From NCBI GenBank assembly GCA_020056895.1, contig JAGVGV010000060.1, positions 1-7,362 on the forward strand: 7,362 nt of DNA, given 5' to 3'. Positions within the stretch are counted from its first letter, which is position 1; each line of letters opens with the position of its first letter. The notes below the pieces were generated by a model. The model saw only the letters and a program-made list of their open reading frames with translations. It was not told the DNA's origin and did not search any database. The DNA comes from Deltaproteobacteria bacterium (lineage in GTDB: Bacteria > Desulfobacterota > Desulfarculia > Adiutricales > JAGVGV01). Shown here in pieces: positions 1 to 6,314 of the stretch. Made by a program: the position numbers and the translations under genes.

Positions 1-1
1 G

Positions 2-1618
2 CTGGGCGCCATGGCCCTGGTGGCCCTGATCTTCTGGATCGGTATTTTTTACGGCTTTTTCCGGGTGCTCGGGTATTTCCAGGCGGCCGAAGGGTTCGGC
101 CACATTCTGGCCCACAAGCTCATGGGCATGCTCTGGCTCACGCTGTTTTCCGTGCTCCTTTTTTCCAATGTCGTCACCGCCCTGTCCGCCTTTTTCCTGT
201 CCAAGGACCTGGAAACCCTTCACGCCGCTCCGGTGGCTGGGGAAAGCCTGTTCTGGTCCCGCTTCACGATGACCTTGGCGGATAGTTCCTGGATGGTCTT
301 TTTTTTCGGCCTGCCCGTTTTTCTGGCGTACGGTTTGGTGTACCGGGCCGGGTTGCTCTATTACCTGAAACTGGCGGCGGTGTCGGCCCCGTTTCTGGTT
401 CTGGCCACCTCGTTGGCCGTGATGTTCGTGATGCTCCTGGTCAACGTGTTCCCGGCCCGGCGGACCAAGGATATTCTGTTCCTTTTGGCCGTGGCCCTGG
501 TGATCCTCTTGTACCTGACCTTCCGGTTCATCCGGCCCGAGCGGCTGGTGAACCCCAACGAATTCGCCAACGTGGCCGGGTATCTGGCCAGCCTGAGAAC
601 GCCCGGTTCGCCCTTTCTGCCCAGCCATTGGGCCACCGAAGCGCTTTGGCCCGGGTTGATCCCGGATGCTTTCGCCGAATCCGGGTTTTATCTGGCGATC
701 CTGGCTTCCACCGCCGCCGCGGCCGCCGTGATGGCCTCGTTCCTGGCCGCGTGGCTGTATCCATCGGGCTTTTCCAAGTCCCAGGAGGGTGCCCGGCGGT
801 TCATCACCCGGCACCCGGTGGATGCCCTGGTTCATTTTTTGGGCAAAAGGCTCCATCCGGCCAGCGGCGCCCTGGTGACCAAGGAGATCAAAACCTTTTT
901 CCGCGACAACACCCAGTGGTCCCAGCTCTTGCTTCTGGTCGCCCTGATCGTGATTTATCTGTACAATTTTTCGGTTCTGGACCTGGGCCGATACCCTTTG
1001 CGCATTTTCTGGCTTCAAAATGTGATCGCCTTCCTGAACATCGGTCTGGCCGCCTTCGTGGTCGCCTCGCTGGCGGTCCGGTTCGTGTTTCCGGCCGTCA
1101 GCCAGGAAGGCTTTTCGTACTGGATCATCCGGTCCTCGCCGCTTTCGCTCAAACGGTTTTTGTGGACCAAATACCTGTTGTTCGCCCCGCCCCTGGTGGT
1201 GGTGGCCGAAGTGCTGATCGTTTTGTCCAATCAATTGCTGAACGTAACCCCGTCCATGATGGCCGTGAGCACCATCACCGTGTTTTTCCTGGTGCTGGGC
1301 CTGGTGGGATTGGGGGTGGGGCTGGGAGGCGTGTACCCCCGGTTCGAAGCGGAAAACATGACGGCCGTGGCCACGGGCTTCGGCGGGCTGGTGTTCATGG
1401 TCCTTTCCGCCCTGTACGTGGCGCTGGTGATCGTGCTCGAAGCATACCCCGTTATCACCCTGCTTCGGTTCGAGGCTCAAGGCGCGGCCGTGACCCCGGC
1501 CAAGGCGGTATTGATGGCCGTTTGCTTTCTGGCCGTAATGGGGCTGAACCTGGCGGCCGTTTTCCTGCCCATGCGCCTGGGGCGTTTGCGGCTGAAGGCC
1601 CGGGAGGCCGAAGAATGA
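2..1618 (+). CDS. Putative ABC exporter permease (multi-pass membrane protein), 5'-partial
   Basis: Membrane subunit of a probable ABC-type exporter in the inner membrane; the substrate cannot be told from the sequence. The first in-frame ATG is at 11, but the frame stays open to the window edge (Leu-Gly-Ala precede it) and no ribosome binding site is visible, so the true start is probably upstream. From that ATG there are 535 residues with about 12 hydrophobic segments, near residues 3-23, 37-63, 88-110, 115-147, 154-174, 226-250, 304-323, 335-362, 388-406, 418-440, 452-482 and 499-521. A charged cytoplasmic stretch at 251-303 separates the two halves. The YPRFEAENM motif (residues 442-450) followed by a Gly-rich segment is typical of putative ABC exporter permeases of the ABC_tran_2 kind. 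There is no ATPase domain; an ATP-binding subunit is expected just upstream, outside the window. The stop codon overlaps the start of the PHP gene, so the two are probably translated together. Confidence 0.8.
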   Translation: MGAMALVALIFWIGIFYGFFRVLGYFQAAEGFGHILAHKLMGMLWLTLFSVLLFSNVVTALSAFFLSKDLETLHAAPVAGESLFWSRFTMTLADSSWMVFFFGLPVFLAYGLVYRAGLLYYLKLAAVSAPFLVLATSLAVMFVMLLVNVFPARRTKDILFLLAVALVILLYLTFRFIRPERLVNPNEFANVAGYLASLRTPGSPFLPSHWATEALWPGLIPDAFAESGFYLAILASTAAAAAVMASFLAAWLYPSGFSKSQEGARRFITRHPVDALVHFLGKRLHPASGALVTKEIKTFFRDNTQWSQLLLLVALIVIYLYNFSVLDLGRYPLRIFWLQNVIAFLNIGLAAFVVASLAVRFVFPAVSQEGFSYWIIRSSPLSLKRFLWTKYLLFAPPLVVVAEVLIVLSNQLLNVTPSMMAVSTITVFFLVLGLVGLGVGLGGVYPRFEAENMTAVATGFGGLVFMVLSALYVALVIVLEAYPVITLLRFEAQGAAVTPAKAVLMAVCFLAVMGLNLAAVFLPMRLGRLRLKAREAEE

Positions 1619-2673
1619 GACCACCGCTCGTGGAATTGGTCGCCAATCTTCATGTCCACACCACGTTTTCCGACGGGTCCGGAACCATGGAGCAGGTGAT
1701 CGGAGCCGCCCGGGAATGCCTGGACGTGCTGCTGATCAACGATCACGACGGCCTGGAGGGCTTGTACCGGGGGTACGACGGATACCAGGGCCGGCTGCTG
1801 GTGATCGTGGGCCTCGAACTGTCGGGTCCGCACAACCATTATCTGGTGTACGGCCTTTCCCGCGTGCCCGAATACCAGTGGAAAGAACCCCAGGCCTTCA
1901 TCGACCATGTCCAGGCCAAGGGAGGCAAGGGGTTCATTGCCCATCCGTTTGAGCAAGGTTCGCCCATGAGCGAAGGAGGCCGGGCCTATACTTGGGAGGA
2001 CTGGTCGGCCCAAGGGTTCGACGGCCTGGAAATCTGGAACCATTCCTCGGCCTGGAAGATCAAGGCCCGGGGCGTCTTATCCGCCTTGTTCCACTTTGTC
2101 TTCCGGACCGCGACCCTGTCCGGGCCGGATCGGCCCACGCTGGCGCTTTGGGATGATCTCGGGCGGACGAGACGGGTGGCCGGCGTGGGGGGATCGGACG
2201 CCCATGCCCTGATGCACCCCCTGGGACCGTTCACCTTTTGCATTTTTCCCTATCCCTTCATGTTCCGGTCCATCAACACCCATGTGTTGCTCGATGAACC
2301 CTTGACCGGAAAGGCGGCCGAGGATCGGGTCCGGGTGGTGGAGGCTCTGGCGTCCGGGTCCTGCTTCGTGGCCCACGACCGGCTGGGGTCCGCCCGGGGG
2401 TTCGATTTTTGGCTGGAAAACGGGTCCCAGGTCCGGGCAGGGCAGGGGGAGGAGGTTCACCTGGAACCAGGGGACCGGCTGGCCTGGCGGCTGCCCCGCC
2501 TGTCTCCGGCTCGATTAATTCGGGATGGCCGGGTCATCTGGACGGGATTGACGCTGGAAGGCCTTCTTCCGGCCGAAGGGCCGGGCGTGTACCGATTGGA
2601 AGTGGACCGGCGCCAAGGCCTTTTCGGCCCCCGGCCCTGGATTTTTTCCAATCCGGTGTACGTGCGGAGTTGA
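1615..2673 (+). CDS. PHP-domain metal-dependent phosphoesterase
   Basis: A 352-residue protein of the PHP (polymerase and histidinol phosphatase) superfamily. These are metal-dependent hydrolases that cleave phosphate esters or, in some members, nucleotides. All the metal-site signatures are visible: His13-x-His15 and Asp20 in the LHVHTTFSDGSGT block, His44 in INDHDG, Glu68 in GLELSG, His110 in AHPFE, Asn142-His143 in EIWNH, and Asp195-x-His197 in GGSDAHA. After the PHP fold the C-terminal 80 or so residues look like a beta-rich accessory domain ending in RPWIFSNPVYV, a tail seen in many stand-alone PHP phosphoesterases. The start is chosen at the ATG overlapping the permease stop (ATGA). The frame is open much further upstream, but that region is the permease gene in another frame. 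The tight coupling suggests a job linked to the transporter, such as processing a phosphorylated substrate, but this is inference. The substrate is unknown. Confidence 0.88.
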   Translation: MRPPLVELVANLHVHTTFSDGSGTMEQVIGAARECLDVLLINDHDGLEGLYRGYDGYQGRLLVIVGLELSGPHNHYLVYGLSRVPEYQWKEPQAFIDHVQAKGGKGFIAHPFEQGSPMSEGGRAYTWEDWSAQGFDGLEIWNHSSAWKIKARGVLSALFHFVFRTATLSGPDRPTLALWDDLGRTRRVAGVGGSDAHALMHPLGPFTFCIFPYPFMFRSINTHVLLDEPLTGKAAEDRVRVVEALASGSCFVAHDRLGSARGFDFWLENGSQVRAGQGEEVHLEPGDRLAWRLPRLSPARLIRDGRVIWTGLTLEGLLPAEGPGVYRLEVDRRQGLFGPRPWIFSNPVYVRS

Positions 2674-2675
2674 TC

Positions 2676-2718
2676 AATAATAGAAAGAGTTGAACTCGGA
2701 ACGGTCCGCCATGGGTGG
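2676..2718. terminator. Weak candidate terminator hairpins between convergent genes
   Basis: The gap between the PHP gene and the oppositely oriented cyclase gene holds two small inverted repeats: GAGT-TGA-ACTC at 2687-2697 and a five-pair hairpin CCGCC-ATG-GGTGG at 2706-2718 (one G-T wobble). Read on the minus strand, the first is followed by a T-rich stretch (TTTCTATTATT, 2686 down to 2676), as expected at the end of the cyclase transcript. Read on the plus strand, the second is followed after a G-rich spacer by a T-rich stretch from 2731, inside the cyclase gene. Both stems are short, so this is a guess supported mainly by the convergent position. Confidence 0.25.
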
Positions 2719-2730
2719 CCTGCCGGGGGG

Positions 2731-3897
2731 TTATCTTTTCTTGTTGCCTTTATCCTTGTACATGGCCTGATCGGCGCGGCTCAAAAGCTCATCCACGGTA
2801 TCCCCGGACACGGCTTCGGCCGATCCAAACGCCGCCGACATCTTCAGGTCCGCGTACCCCAGATCCTCGAAGGAAACCAGCCCCACCTGCCGCTTCAGGG
2901 TTTCGGCCAGGCCGGCCGCCTTTTTGCTATCCACTCGGGGGAGCAACAGCGCGAATTCATCCCCGCCCAGCCTCGCCAACAGATCGGTTTTCCGGATGCG
3001 GGACCGGATGGTGTCGGCCAACCGTTTGAGCACCAGATCGCCCACGTCGTGGCCGTAATGGTCGTTAATCGGCTTGAATTCGTTCAAATCCACGTATACG
3101 ATGGATACCGGATCCCCGTGCCGCCGGGACAGGTCCAGAGCCCGTCCGGCCAGCTCATAGAAATAACGCCGGTTATACACTCCGGTCAGGGAATCCGTGG
3201 CCGCCAGTTGTTCGGTCCGCTGATGAACCAGCACGTTATCCAGGCAGAGCGCCGCCGTAACCCCCAGGTCTTCCAATAAATCCAGGTTTTGATCCACGTC
3301 AAACCGGTCCAGAGTCCGGGACCCAAGGTTCAAACTGCCCAATAATTCGTTCTGGTGTTCCAACGGCAACAGCGCCGAAGACCGGATGCCCAGCCCGAAA
3401 AGCGTTCCGGTCTGGTCCACCTGCCGTTTGGGGCCGATGCGGATGGCCGTTTTTCCATCGTGAATCAGGCGCTTTTGGATGTCCGCCCGAGTGGCCCAGT
3501 CCAGCCGCTTGGTCACGCCGTGCGGCAGCGCTTCCACCGCCGGATTCAACGGCGAAATGGTTTCCGTGGCCAGAGTCAGGGACACGTGGTGAACGTCCAG
3601 GCTGGTCAATTCCTGGAACATGGTGGCCAGCAGCTCCTGGAGATTTCGGGCGGCCATCAACGCGTGGCGGACCTTTTTCACGTTCTGAAAAGCCCGTTCG
3701 TTGCGCTGATGCACGGCTTCGGCCTGGGCCAGTATCTTGCGGTACGCCTGCCGAACCTGTTCCGAAGCGAGCGATGCTTCCAGGGCGTATCCCCTAAGCT
3801 GACTGGCCACGGCGCCGCCGGCGTCCGTTTTGGCGGCCGGAGTCCGGGTAGGGGTAGTTCCCTGGGGGGGATAGGGTTTACGTTGCGACATGTACAT
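2731..3897 (-). CDS. Diguanylate cyclase with DUF484/GAF-like sensor region (GGDEF protein)
   Basis: A 388-residue soluble protein predicted to make cyclic di-GMP from two GTP. Residues 1-40 are a Pro/Thr/Ala-rich, probably disordered tail, and about 41-90 is a helical, coiled-coil-like stretch. Residues about 90-222 resemble a GAF or DUF484 sensor domain, including SSALLPLEHQNELLGSLNLG (173-192) and RFD (198-200). The GGDEF domain covers about 230-388. It has the intact active-site motif GGDEF (311-315), the metal-binding Asp270 in VDLNEFKPIND, and an RxxD product-inhibition site (Arg302-Asp305) exactly five residues before the motif. It therefore looks catalytically active and feedback-inhibited. 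There are no membrane segments and no EAL domain. The start could be either of two ATGs two codons apart (3897 or 3891). The outer one is used because a weak GGA lies at the right distance. A promoter candidate lies 34-63 bp upstream, so it is probably transcribed independently of the flavoprotein gene. The signal sensed is unknown. Confidence 0.92.
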   Translation of the reverse strand: MYMSQRKPYPPQGTTPTRTPAAKTDAGGAVASQLRGYALEASLASEQVRQAYRKILAQAEAVHQRNERAFQNVKKVRHALMAARNLQELLATMFQELTSLDVHHVSLTLATETISPLNPAVEALPHGVTKRLDWATRADIQKRLIHDGKTAIRIGPKRQVDQTGTLFGLGIRSSALLPLEHQNELLGSLNLGSRTLDRFDVDQNLDLLEDLGVTAALCLDNVLVHQRTEQLAATDSLTGVYNRRYFYELAGRALDLSRRHGDPVSIVYVDLNEFKPINDHYGHDVGDLVLKRLADTIRSRIRKTDLLARLGGDEFALLLPRVDSKKAAGLAETLKRQVGLVSFEDLGYADLKMSAAFGSAEAVSGDTVDELLSRADQAMYKDKGNKKR

Positions 3898-3930
3898 GGA
3901 TTCCGTTAGGTAGGTTCATGGTTCAAGCTA

Positions 3931-3960
3931 ACCCTAGCACGATTCTCCTGTTTGGGTCAA
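3931..3960 (-). promoter_or_regulatory. Candidate sigma-70 promoter of the diguanylate cyclase gene
   Basis: On the minus strand TTGACC (3960 to 3955) is followed after 18 bp by TAGGGT (3936 to 3931), preceded by TG one base upstream, an extended -10 pattern. Transcription would start near 3924, giving a leader of about 27 nt before the ATG at 3897. The -35 matches the consensus at five of six positions; the -10 matches at three, including the two most conserved. The GCTA-ACCC-TAGC inverted repeat at 3927-3938 overlaps the -10 and could be an operator, but it is short. Confidence 0.4.
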
Positions 3961-4032
3961 TTCACTTTTACCAAGGACTTCACGGGTAATCGAACGGTGG
4001 CGGAGTTCAGGGGGATGGGAGATGGTCGGGAG

Positions 4033-4064
4033 GACGCCCGGGGCTTCAGGCGCCCCCCGGAGTC
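4033..4064. repeat. GC-rich imperfect hairpin
   Basis: A perfect GGGGC/GCCCC stem (4040-4044 with 4052-4056) closes a 7-nt loop. After a CC bulge (4057-4058), CC (4038-4039) pairs with GG (4059-4060), and GAC (4033-4035) pairs with GTC (4062-4064) after a second bulge. It lies 3' of the SCP2 flavoprotein gene and of palindromic element A on the transcribed strand, so it could stop or stabilise that transcript. There is no T-run on either side, so it is not a standard intrinsic terminator. Confidence 0.35.
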
Positions 4065-4107
4065 GATGGCGCGGTCCGGCGCTTGGGATTGAACGTGGAA
4101 CCCATGT

Positions 4108-4231
4108 CCAAATCGGGGGTTTGGCCTTGGGCGTGGAGGAAGGGGGAAGCCAACCGGAGGAATACCATTGGTATTTCGAAGATTGGGTTCTCCCTTCCGA
4201 CGAAGCGACCAAGGCCGAAGAACGCTTTTGA
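4108..4231 (-). repeat. Palindromic element A (long nested hairpin, copy 1)
   Basis: A long imperfect palindrome starting 8 bp after the stop codon of the SCP2 flavoprotein gene. It has three nested stems: outer 4120-4130 with 4209-4219 (11 positions, one wobble), middle 4138-4153 with 4183-4198 (14 Watson-Crick pairs, one G-T wobble, one mismatch in 16), and inner 4161-4167 with 4169-4175 (AATACCA-T-TGGTATT, perfect). The loops between the middle and inner stems are 7 nt on each side (CCGGAGG and TCGAAGA). It shares the 20-nt stretch GGAAGCCAACCGGAGGAATA (4145-4164) and the whole layout with element B at 5374-5501. The outer boundaries are approximate: CCAAAT near 4108 and CTTTTG at 4225-4230 resemble the outermost arms of element B but pair poorly. 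Strand is assigned by the transcription of the gene it follows. Confidence 0.8.
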
Positions 4232-4239
4232 GACGGGTT

Positions 4240-5301
4240 CTACCCGAACCATTCCTTCATCTTGAGCAGTATGTTCAAATCCCCGGAAGCCTGGTACTTG
4301 CCCTCCATGAACATCTGGCCGCCGTCCGCCTGGCCGGTGATGATGTCCAGCCACACCTCGAAGGGCGCGGCGATGGTCAGGTCGGCCTTTTCCGCCGGAC
4401 CCTGGTACGCGGTCAGGCGGCCGTCCTTCAAAACGAAGTGGCACGATCCTTCCACCTGGCCCGAAAAGTCAAAGGCCCAGGTGCATTCCACGCCCGCCGC
4501 GGCCTGAGGCTTGAAACCGGCCGGAAGAAGAGCCATGAACCCGGCCAGGCTTTTCGGCCGGGGCGCCAGTCCTTTCTCCTCCATTTCCCGGGGGAGTATC
4601 TTGTGCTGGATGCAGGTCTCCCACATGGCATTGGCCATTTCGGCCAGGGTGTCGAAATCCCCCAGGGGCTGAGTGATCCGGGCCATGGTTTCGGGACGAA
4701 TCTTCATCCCTTGGGCCAGCTCCCGGCCGGCCTGTTCCATGGCGCCCAGAACATCCTCCTTCAGCCCCTCCACTAGAGTCGAAGCCAACCATTCGGCTCC
4801 TGGACGGTAGATTTCGGCCACCAGCCCCGGACCATAGATGAACCGGATGTAGGACGATAACTGATCGAACACGCTCATTTCCGGAAACCCGGCCACGGAC
4901 AGGATCGCCATCGCCGGATGCCGTCCCCGGAGCGGGTGGCTGGTCCGGCTTCCCTTGCGGACCATAAACGGTTCGATGGCCGGCAACGTCCGTTCGATAA
5001 AGGCCTTCATCACCGCGTTGAGGCTGTAGTGATACAGGGGTGAGGCCAGGATCACCAGGTCGGCCGCCAGGAATTGAGGAAACAGCTCGCGGCTCATGTC
5101 GTCGTGATGAACGCATTGGCCCGGCGTTTTGGTCCAGCAGGTAAAACACCCCGCGCAGGGGTTCACCTTCTTTTTCCTCAGTTCCACCACGTCTACTTGG
5201 GCGCCGGCGTCGGCCAGGCCCTTGACCAGAGGCGTCAGCAGCAGTTCCGTTTTGCTTTCGCCGCCCGTTCGCGGGCTGGAATTAATGGCCAAAACCTTCA
5301 T
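4240..5301 (-). CDS. Flavodoxin-fold NAD(P)H-dependent oxidoreductase fused to a C-terminal SCP2 domain
   Basis: A 353-residue two-domain protein, probably a cytoplasmic FMN-binding reductase. The N-terminal domain (about 1-210) has the flavodoxin-like start MKVLAINSSPRTGGESKTE, which forms the phosphate-binding loop of the flavin, and ASPLYHYSLNAVMKAFIER (88-106), typical of the FMN_red/flavodoxin_2 families. Cys49, Cys52, Cys55 and Cys63 form a CX2CX2CX7C pattern, the compact motif that binds a 4Fe-4S cluster in iron-sulfur flavoproteins. The following DDM (67-69) is also common in that group. The C-terminal part (about 245-353) resembles an SCP2 sterol/lipid-carrier domain, with FVLKDGRL, TIAAPFEVWLDIITGQADG, MFMEGKYQASGDL and LLKMKEWF. 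The start is set at 5301 by a good Shine-Dalgarno (AAAGGAG, 7 nt before ATG). The frame stays open 62 codons further upstream, but only through palindromic element B. The fusion suggests a hydrophobic substrate such as a quinone or lipid-like molecule (inference). Confidence 0.87.
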   Translation of the reverse strand: MKVLAINSSPRTGGESKTELLLTPLVKGLADAGAQVDVVELRKKKVNPCAGCFTCWTKTPGQCVHHDDMSRELFPQFLAADLVILASPLYHYSLNAVMKAFIERTLPAIEPFMVRKGSRTSHPLRGRHPAMAILSVAGFPEMSVFDQLSSYIRFIYGPGLVAEIYRPGAEWLASTLVEGLKEDVLGAMEQAGRELAQGMKIRPETMARITQPLGDFDTLAEMANAMWETCIQHKILPREMEEKGLAPRPKSLAGFMALLPAGFKPQAAAGVECTWAFDFSGQVEGSCHFVLKDGRLTAYQGPAEKADLTIAAPFEVWLDIITGQADGGQMFMEGKYQASGDLNILLKMKEWFG

Positions 5302-5305
5302 GACG

Positions 5306-5314
5306 TTTCTCCTT
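5306..5314 (-). promoter_or_regulatory. Ribosome binding site of the SCP2 flavoprotein, complementary to a segment of element B
   Basis: On the minus strand this reads AAGGAGAAA and contains the AGGAG core 7 nt before the ATG at 5301. It fixes that ATG as the start and rules out the longer in-frame extension. The same nine bases are perfectly complementary to minus-strand TTTCTCCTT at 5410 to 5402, inside palindromic element B about 90 nt upstream on the same transcript. Pairing between them could hide the ribosome binding site, but the sequence is of low complexity and this may be chance. Confidence 0.55.
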
Positions 5315-5373
5315 TCCTTCGACAAAGCATCCAGGGTCAAAGGACTGTTTTTGGACGATGCCCAATAACTTAT

Positions 5374-5501
5374 CCCAAAAGTAGGGATTTGCCTCTGGGG
5401 CAAGGAGAAAAGAGGAAGCCAACCGGAGGAATATTCAATATATTTCGAGGATTGGCTTCCTCTCTTCGACGCCGCATCCAGAGGCAAAGAACACTTTTGG
5501 G
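5374..5501 (-). repeat. Palindromic element B (128-bp nested hairpin, copy 2)
   Basis: A long palindrome starting 2 bp after the stop codon of the upstream flavoprotein gene and filling most of the 202-bp gap to the SCP2 flavoprotein. Four nested stems are visible: outermost CCCAAAAGT (5374-5382) with ACTTTTGGG (5493-5501), perfect; outer 5388-5398 with 5478-5488, 11 perfect pairs; middle 5407-5422 with 5452-5467, 15 of 16 pairs including a perfect 12-bp AGAGGAAGCCAA/TTGGCTTCCTCT; and an A/T-rich inner stem in 5430-5444. Loop sizes (about 8, 10, 7 and 7 nt) match element A almost exactly. No flanking target-site duplication is evident, and no transposase is present. It could be a dispersed palindromic repeat, an RNA 3'-end structure, or a leader element of the next gene. 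Confidence 0.85.
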
Positions 5502-5503
5502 CG

Positions 5504-6286
5504 CTAGCCCTGTTGGCGGCGCATCAGCTCCTTCAGCCAGGCCTTCATGGCTTCGGGCGGCGCGTTGCCCGGGGAACGCTCCTGGCCCACGTAGTTTTCG
5601 AACCGGTCGTACAACCCTTGTTTTTCCCAGTGTTCGTGATCGGCCTGCATCACCGCCTTGTTTTCCCGGGCCAGGGCGCCAATGAACTGCCAGAACGCCA
5701 AATCGTGTTCGGTGGGCGGACGCCGCCGGTTCTCGCGCATGGCCTGAGCCAGGTCCCGGGCCAGATCCCGGGCCCGGTTCCGAACTGCGTCCAGACCGTA
5801 AAATTCGCCGGGACCCACGGCGATGGCGGTGAGCTCCCCCACGCTGTACGCGCCGAAAATCCTCAAGGTATCCGCCAGATACCGGGCGGCCCAAAGTTCC
5901 CCCTTGCCCGCCGAAACGCTGACCGCCAGCCCCGGTTTCCACGACGCCTGGGGCCGGTGGCCATGGCCCAGGGAACGGTCCAGAAAGGTCTTCATCTGGC
6001 CCGTAACGTTGAACACATACACCGGCGAGGCCAATATCACCGCGTCCGCTTCGATCAACCGCTTGAACAGAGCCTTGTAATCATCCCGAATCCAGCAGGC
6101 TCCCTTGCCAATGCACATGGCGCAGCCCGAACAGTATTCGATATGCTGGCGGCAGAGCAGAACCTCGTCCAGGTCCATCCCTTCGGCCGCCAGGCCTTCG
6201 GCCAGAAAGCCGATCAACTGGCCGGTGTTGCCCATCCCTTCATGAGGCGAACCGTTGATCGCCACCACTTTTTTTCGGTCCGTCAT
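5504..6286 (-). CDS. Iron-sulfur flavoprotein-like NAD(P)H-dependent oxidoreductase
   Basis: A 260-residue flavodoxin-fold protein, probably a cytoplasmic FMN enzyme passing electrons to a small acceptor. The N-terminus VVAINGSPHEGMGNT (7-21) is the flavin-phosphate loop. Cys52, Cys55, Cys58 and Cys64 form CX2CX2CX5C, within the CX2CX2CX4-7C spacing of 4Fe-4S iron-sulfur flavoproteins, followed by RDDY (67-70). The ADAVILASPVYVFNVTGQMKTFLDRS block (80-105) is typical of flavodoxin/FMN reductases. The C-terminal 70 or so residues are charged and helical, without the SCP2 domain of its neighbour. The ATG at 6286 has AAGGA only 2 nt upstream and AGGA 10 nt upstream, so the ribosome site is not ideal, but no better start exists because the flavin loop begins at once. 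It lies 28 bp after the MerR gene and is probably co-transcribed with it. It is a diverged paralogue of the SCP2 flavoprotein. The substrate is unknown. Confidence 0.88.
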   Translation of the reverse strand: MTDRKKVVAINGSPHEGMGNTGQLIGFLAEGLAAEGMDLDEVLLCRQHIEYCSGCAMCIGKGACWIRDDYKALFKRLIEADAVILASPVYVFNVTGQMKTFLDRSLGHGHRPQASWKPGLAVSVSAGKGELWAARYLADTLRIFGAYSVGELTAIAVGPGEFYGLDAVRNRARDLARDLAQAMRENRRRPPTEHDLAFWQFIGALARENKAVMQADHEHWEKQGLYDRFENYVGQERSPGNAPPEAMKAWLKELMRRQQG

Positions 6287-6314
6287 AGTCCTTGGATCCT
6301 TTCCCCGCTTTTGC

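Larger units (their letters stand above)
3898..4239. other. 342-bp intergenic region between the cyclase and the SCP2 flavoprotein
   Basis: No gene is supported here. From right to left it holds palindromic element A (about 4108-4231), a GC-rich hairpin (4033-4064), and the cyclase promoter candidate (3931-3960). A 92-codon frame is open on the minus strand (4212 to 3934), but it lies largely over the palindrome and has no convincing ribosome binding site, so it is not called as a gene. Confidence 0.6.

Noticed and set aside
628..1614. Long open frame on the + strand running in phase into the PHP gene.
   Set aside because: It overlaps the permease gene in another frame, its translation is Arg/Gly/Pro-rich without domain character, and the PHP motifs begin right after the ATG at 1615. 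It is a by-product of GC-rich codon use.
3934..4212. Possible 92-residue small protein on the minus strand.
   Set aside because: It is mostly the translation of palindromic element A and its GC-rich flank, with no convincing ribosome binding site. The structural covariation explains the sequence conservation better.
5302..5373. TTGACC on the minus strand (within 5320-5345) as a promoter for the SCP2 flavoprotein.
   Set aside because: No acceptable -10 hexamer lies at a 16-19 bp spacing; the purine-rich ribosome binding region is there instead.
5302..5487. N-terminal extension of the SCP2 flavoprotein by 62 residues.
   Set aside because: The extension is largely the translation of element B. 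The ATG at 5301 has a strong Shine-Dalgarno and begins exactly at the flavin-binding loop expected at the N-terminus of this family.
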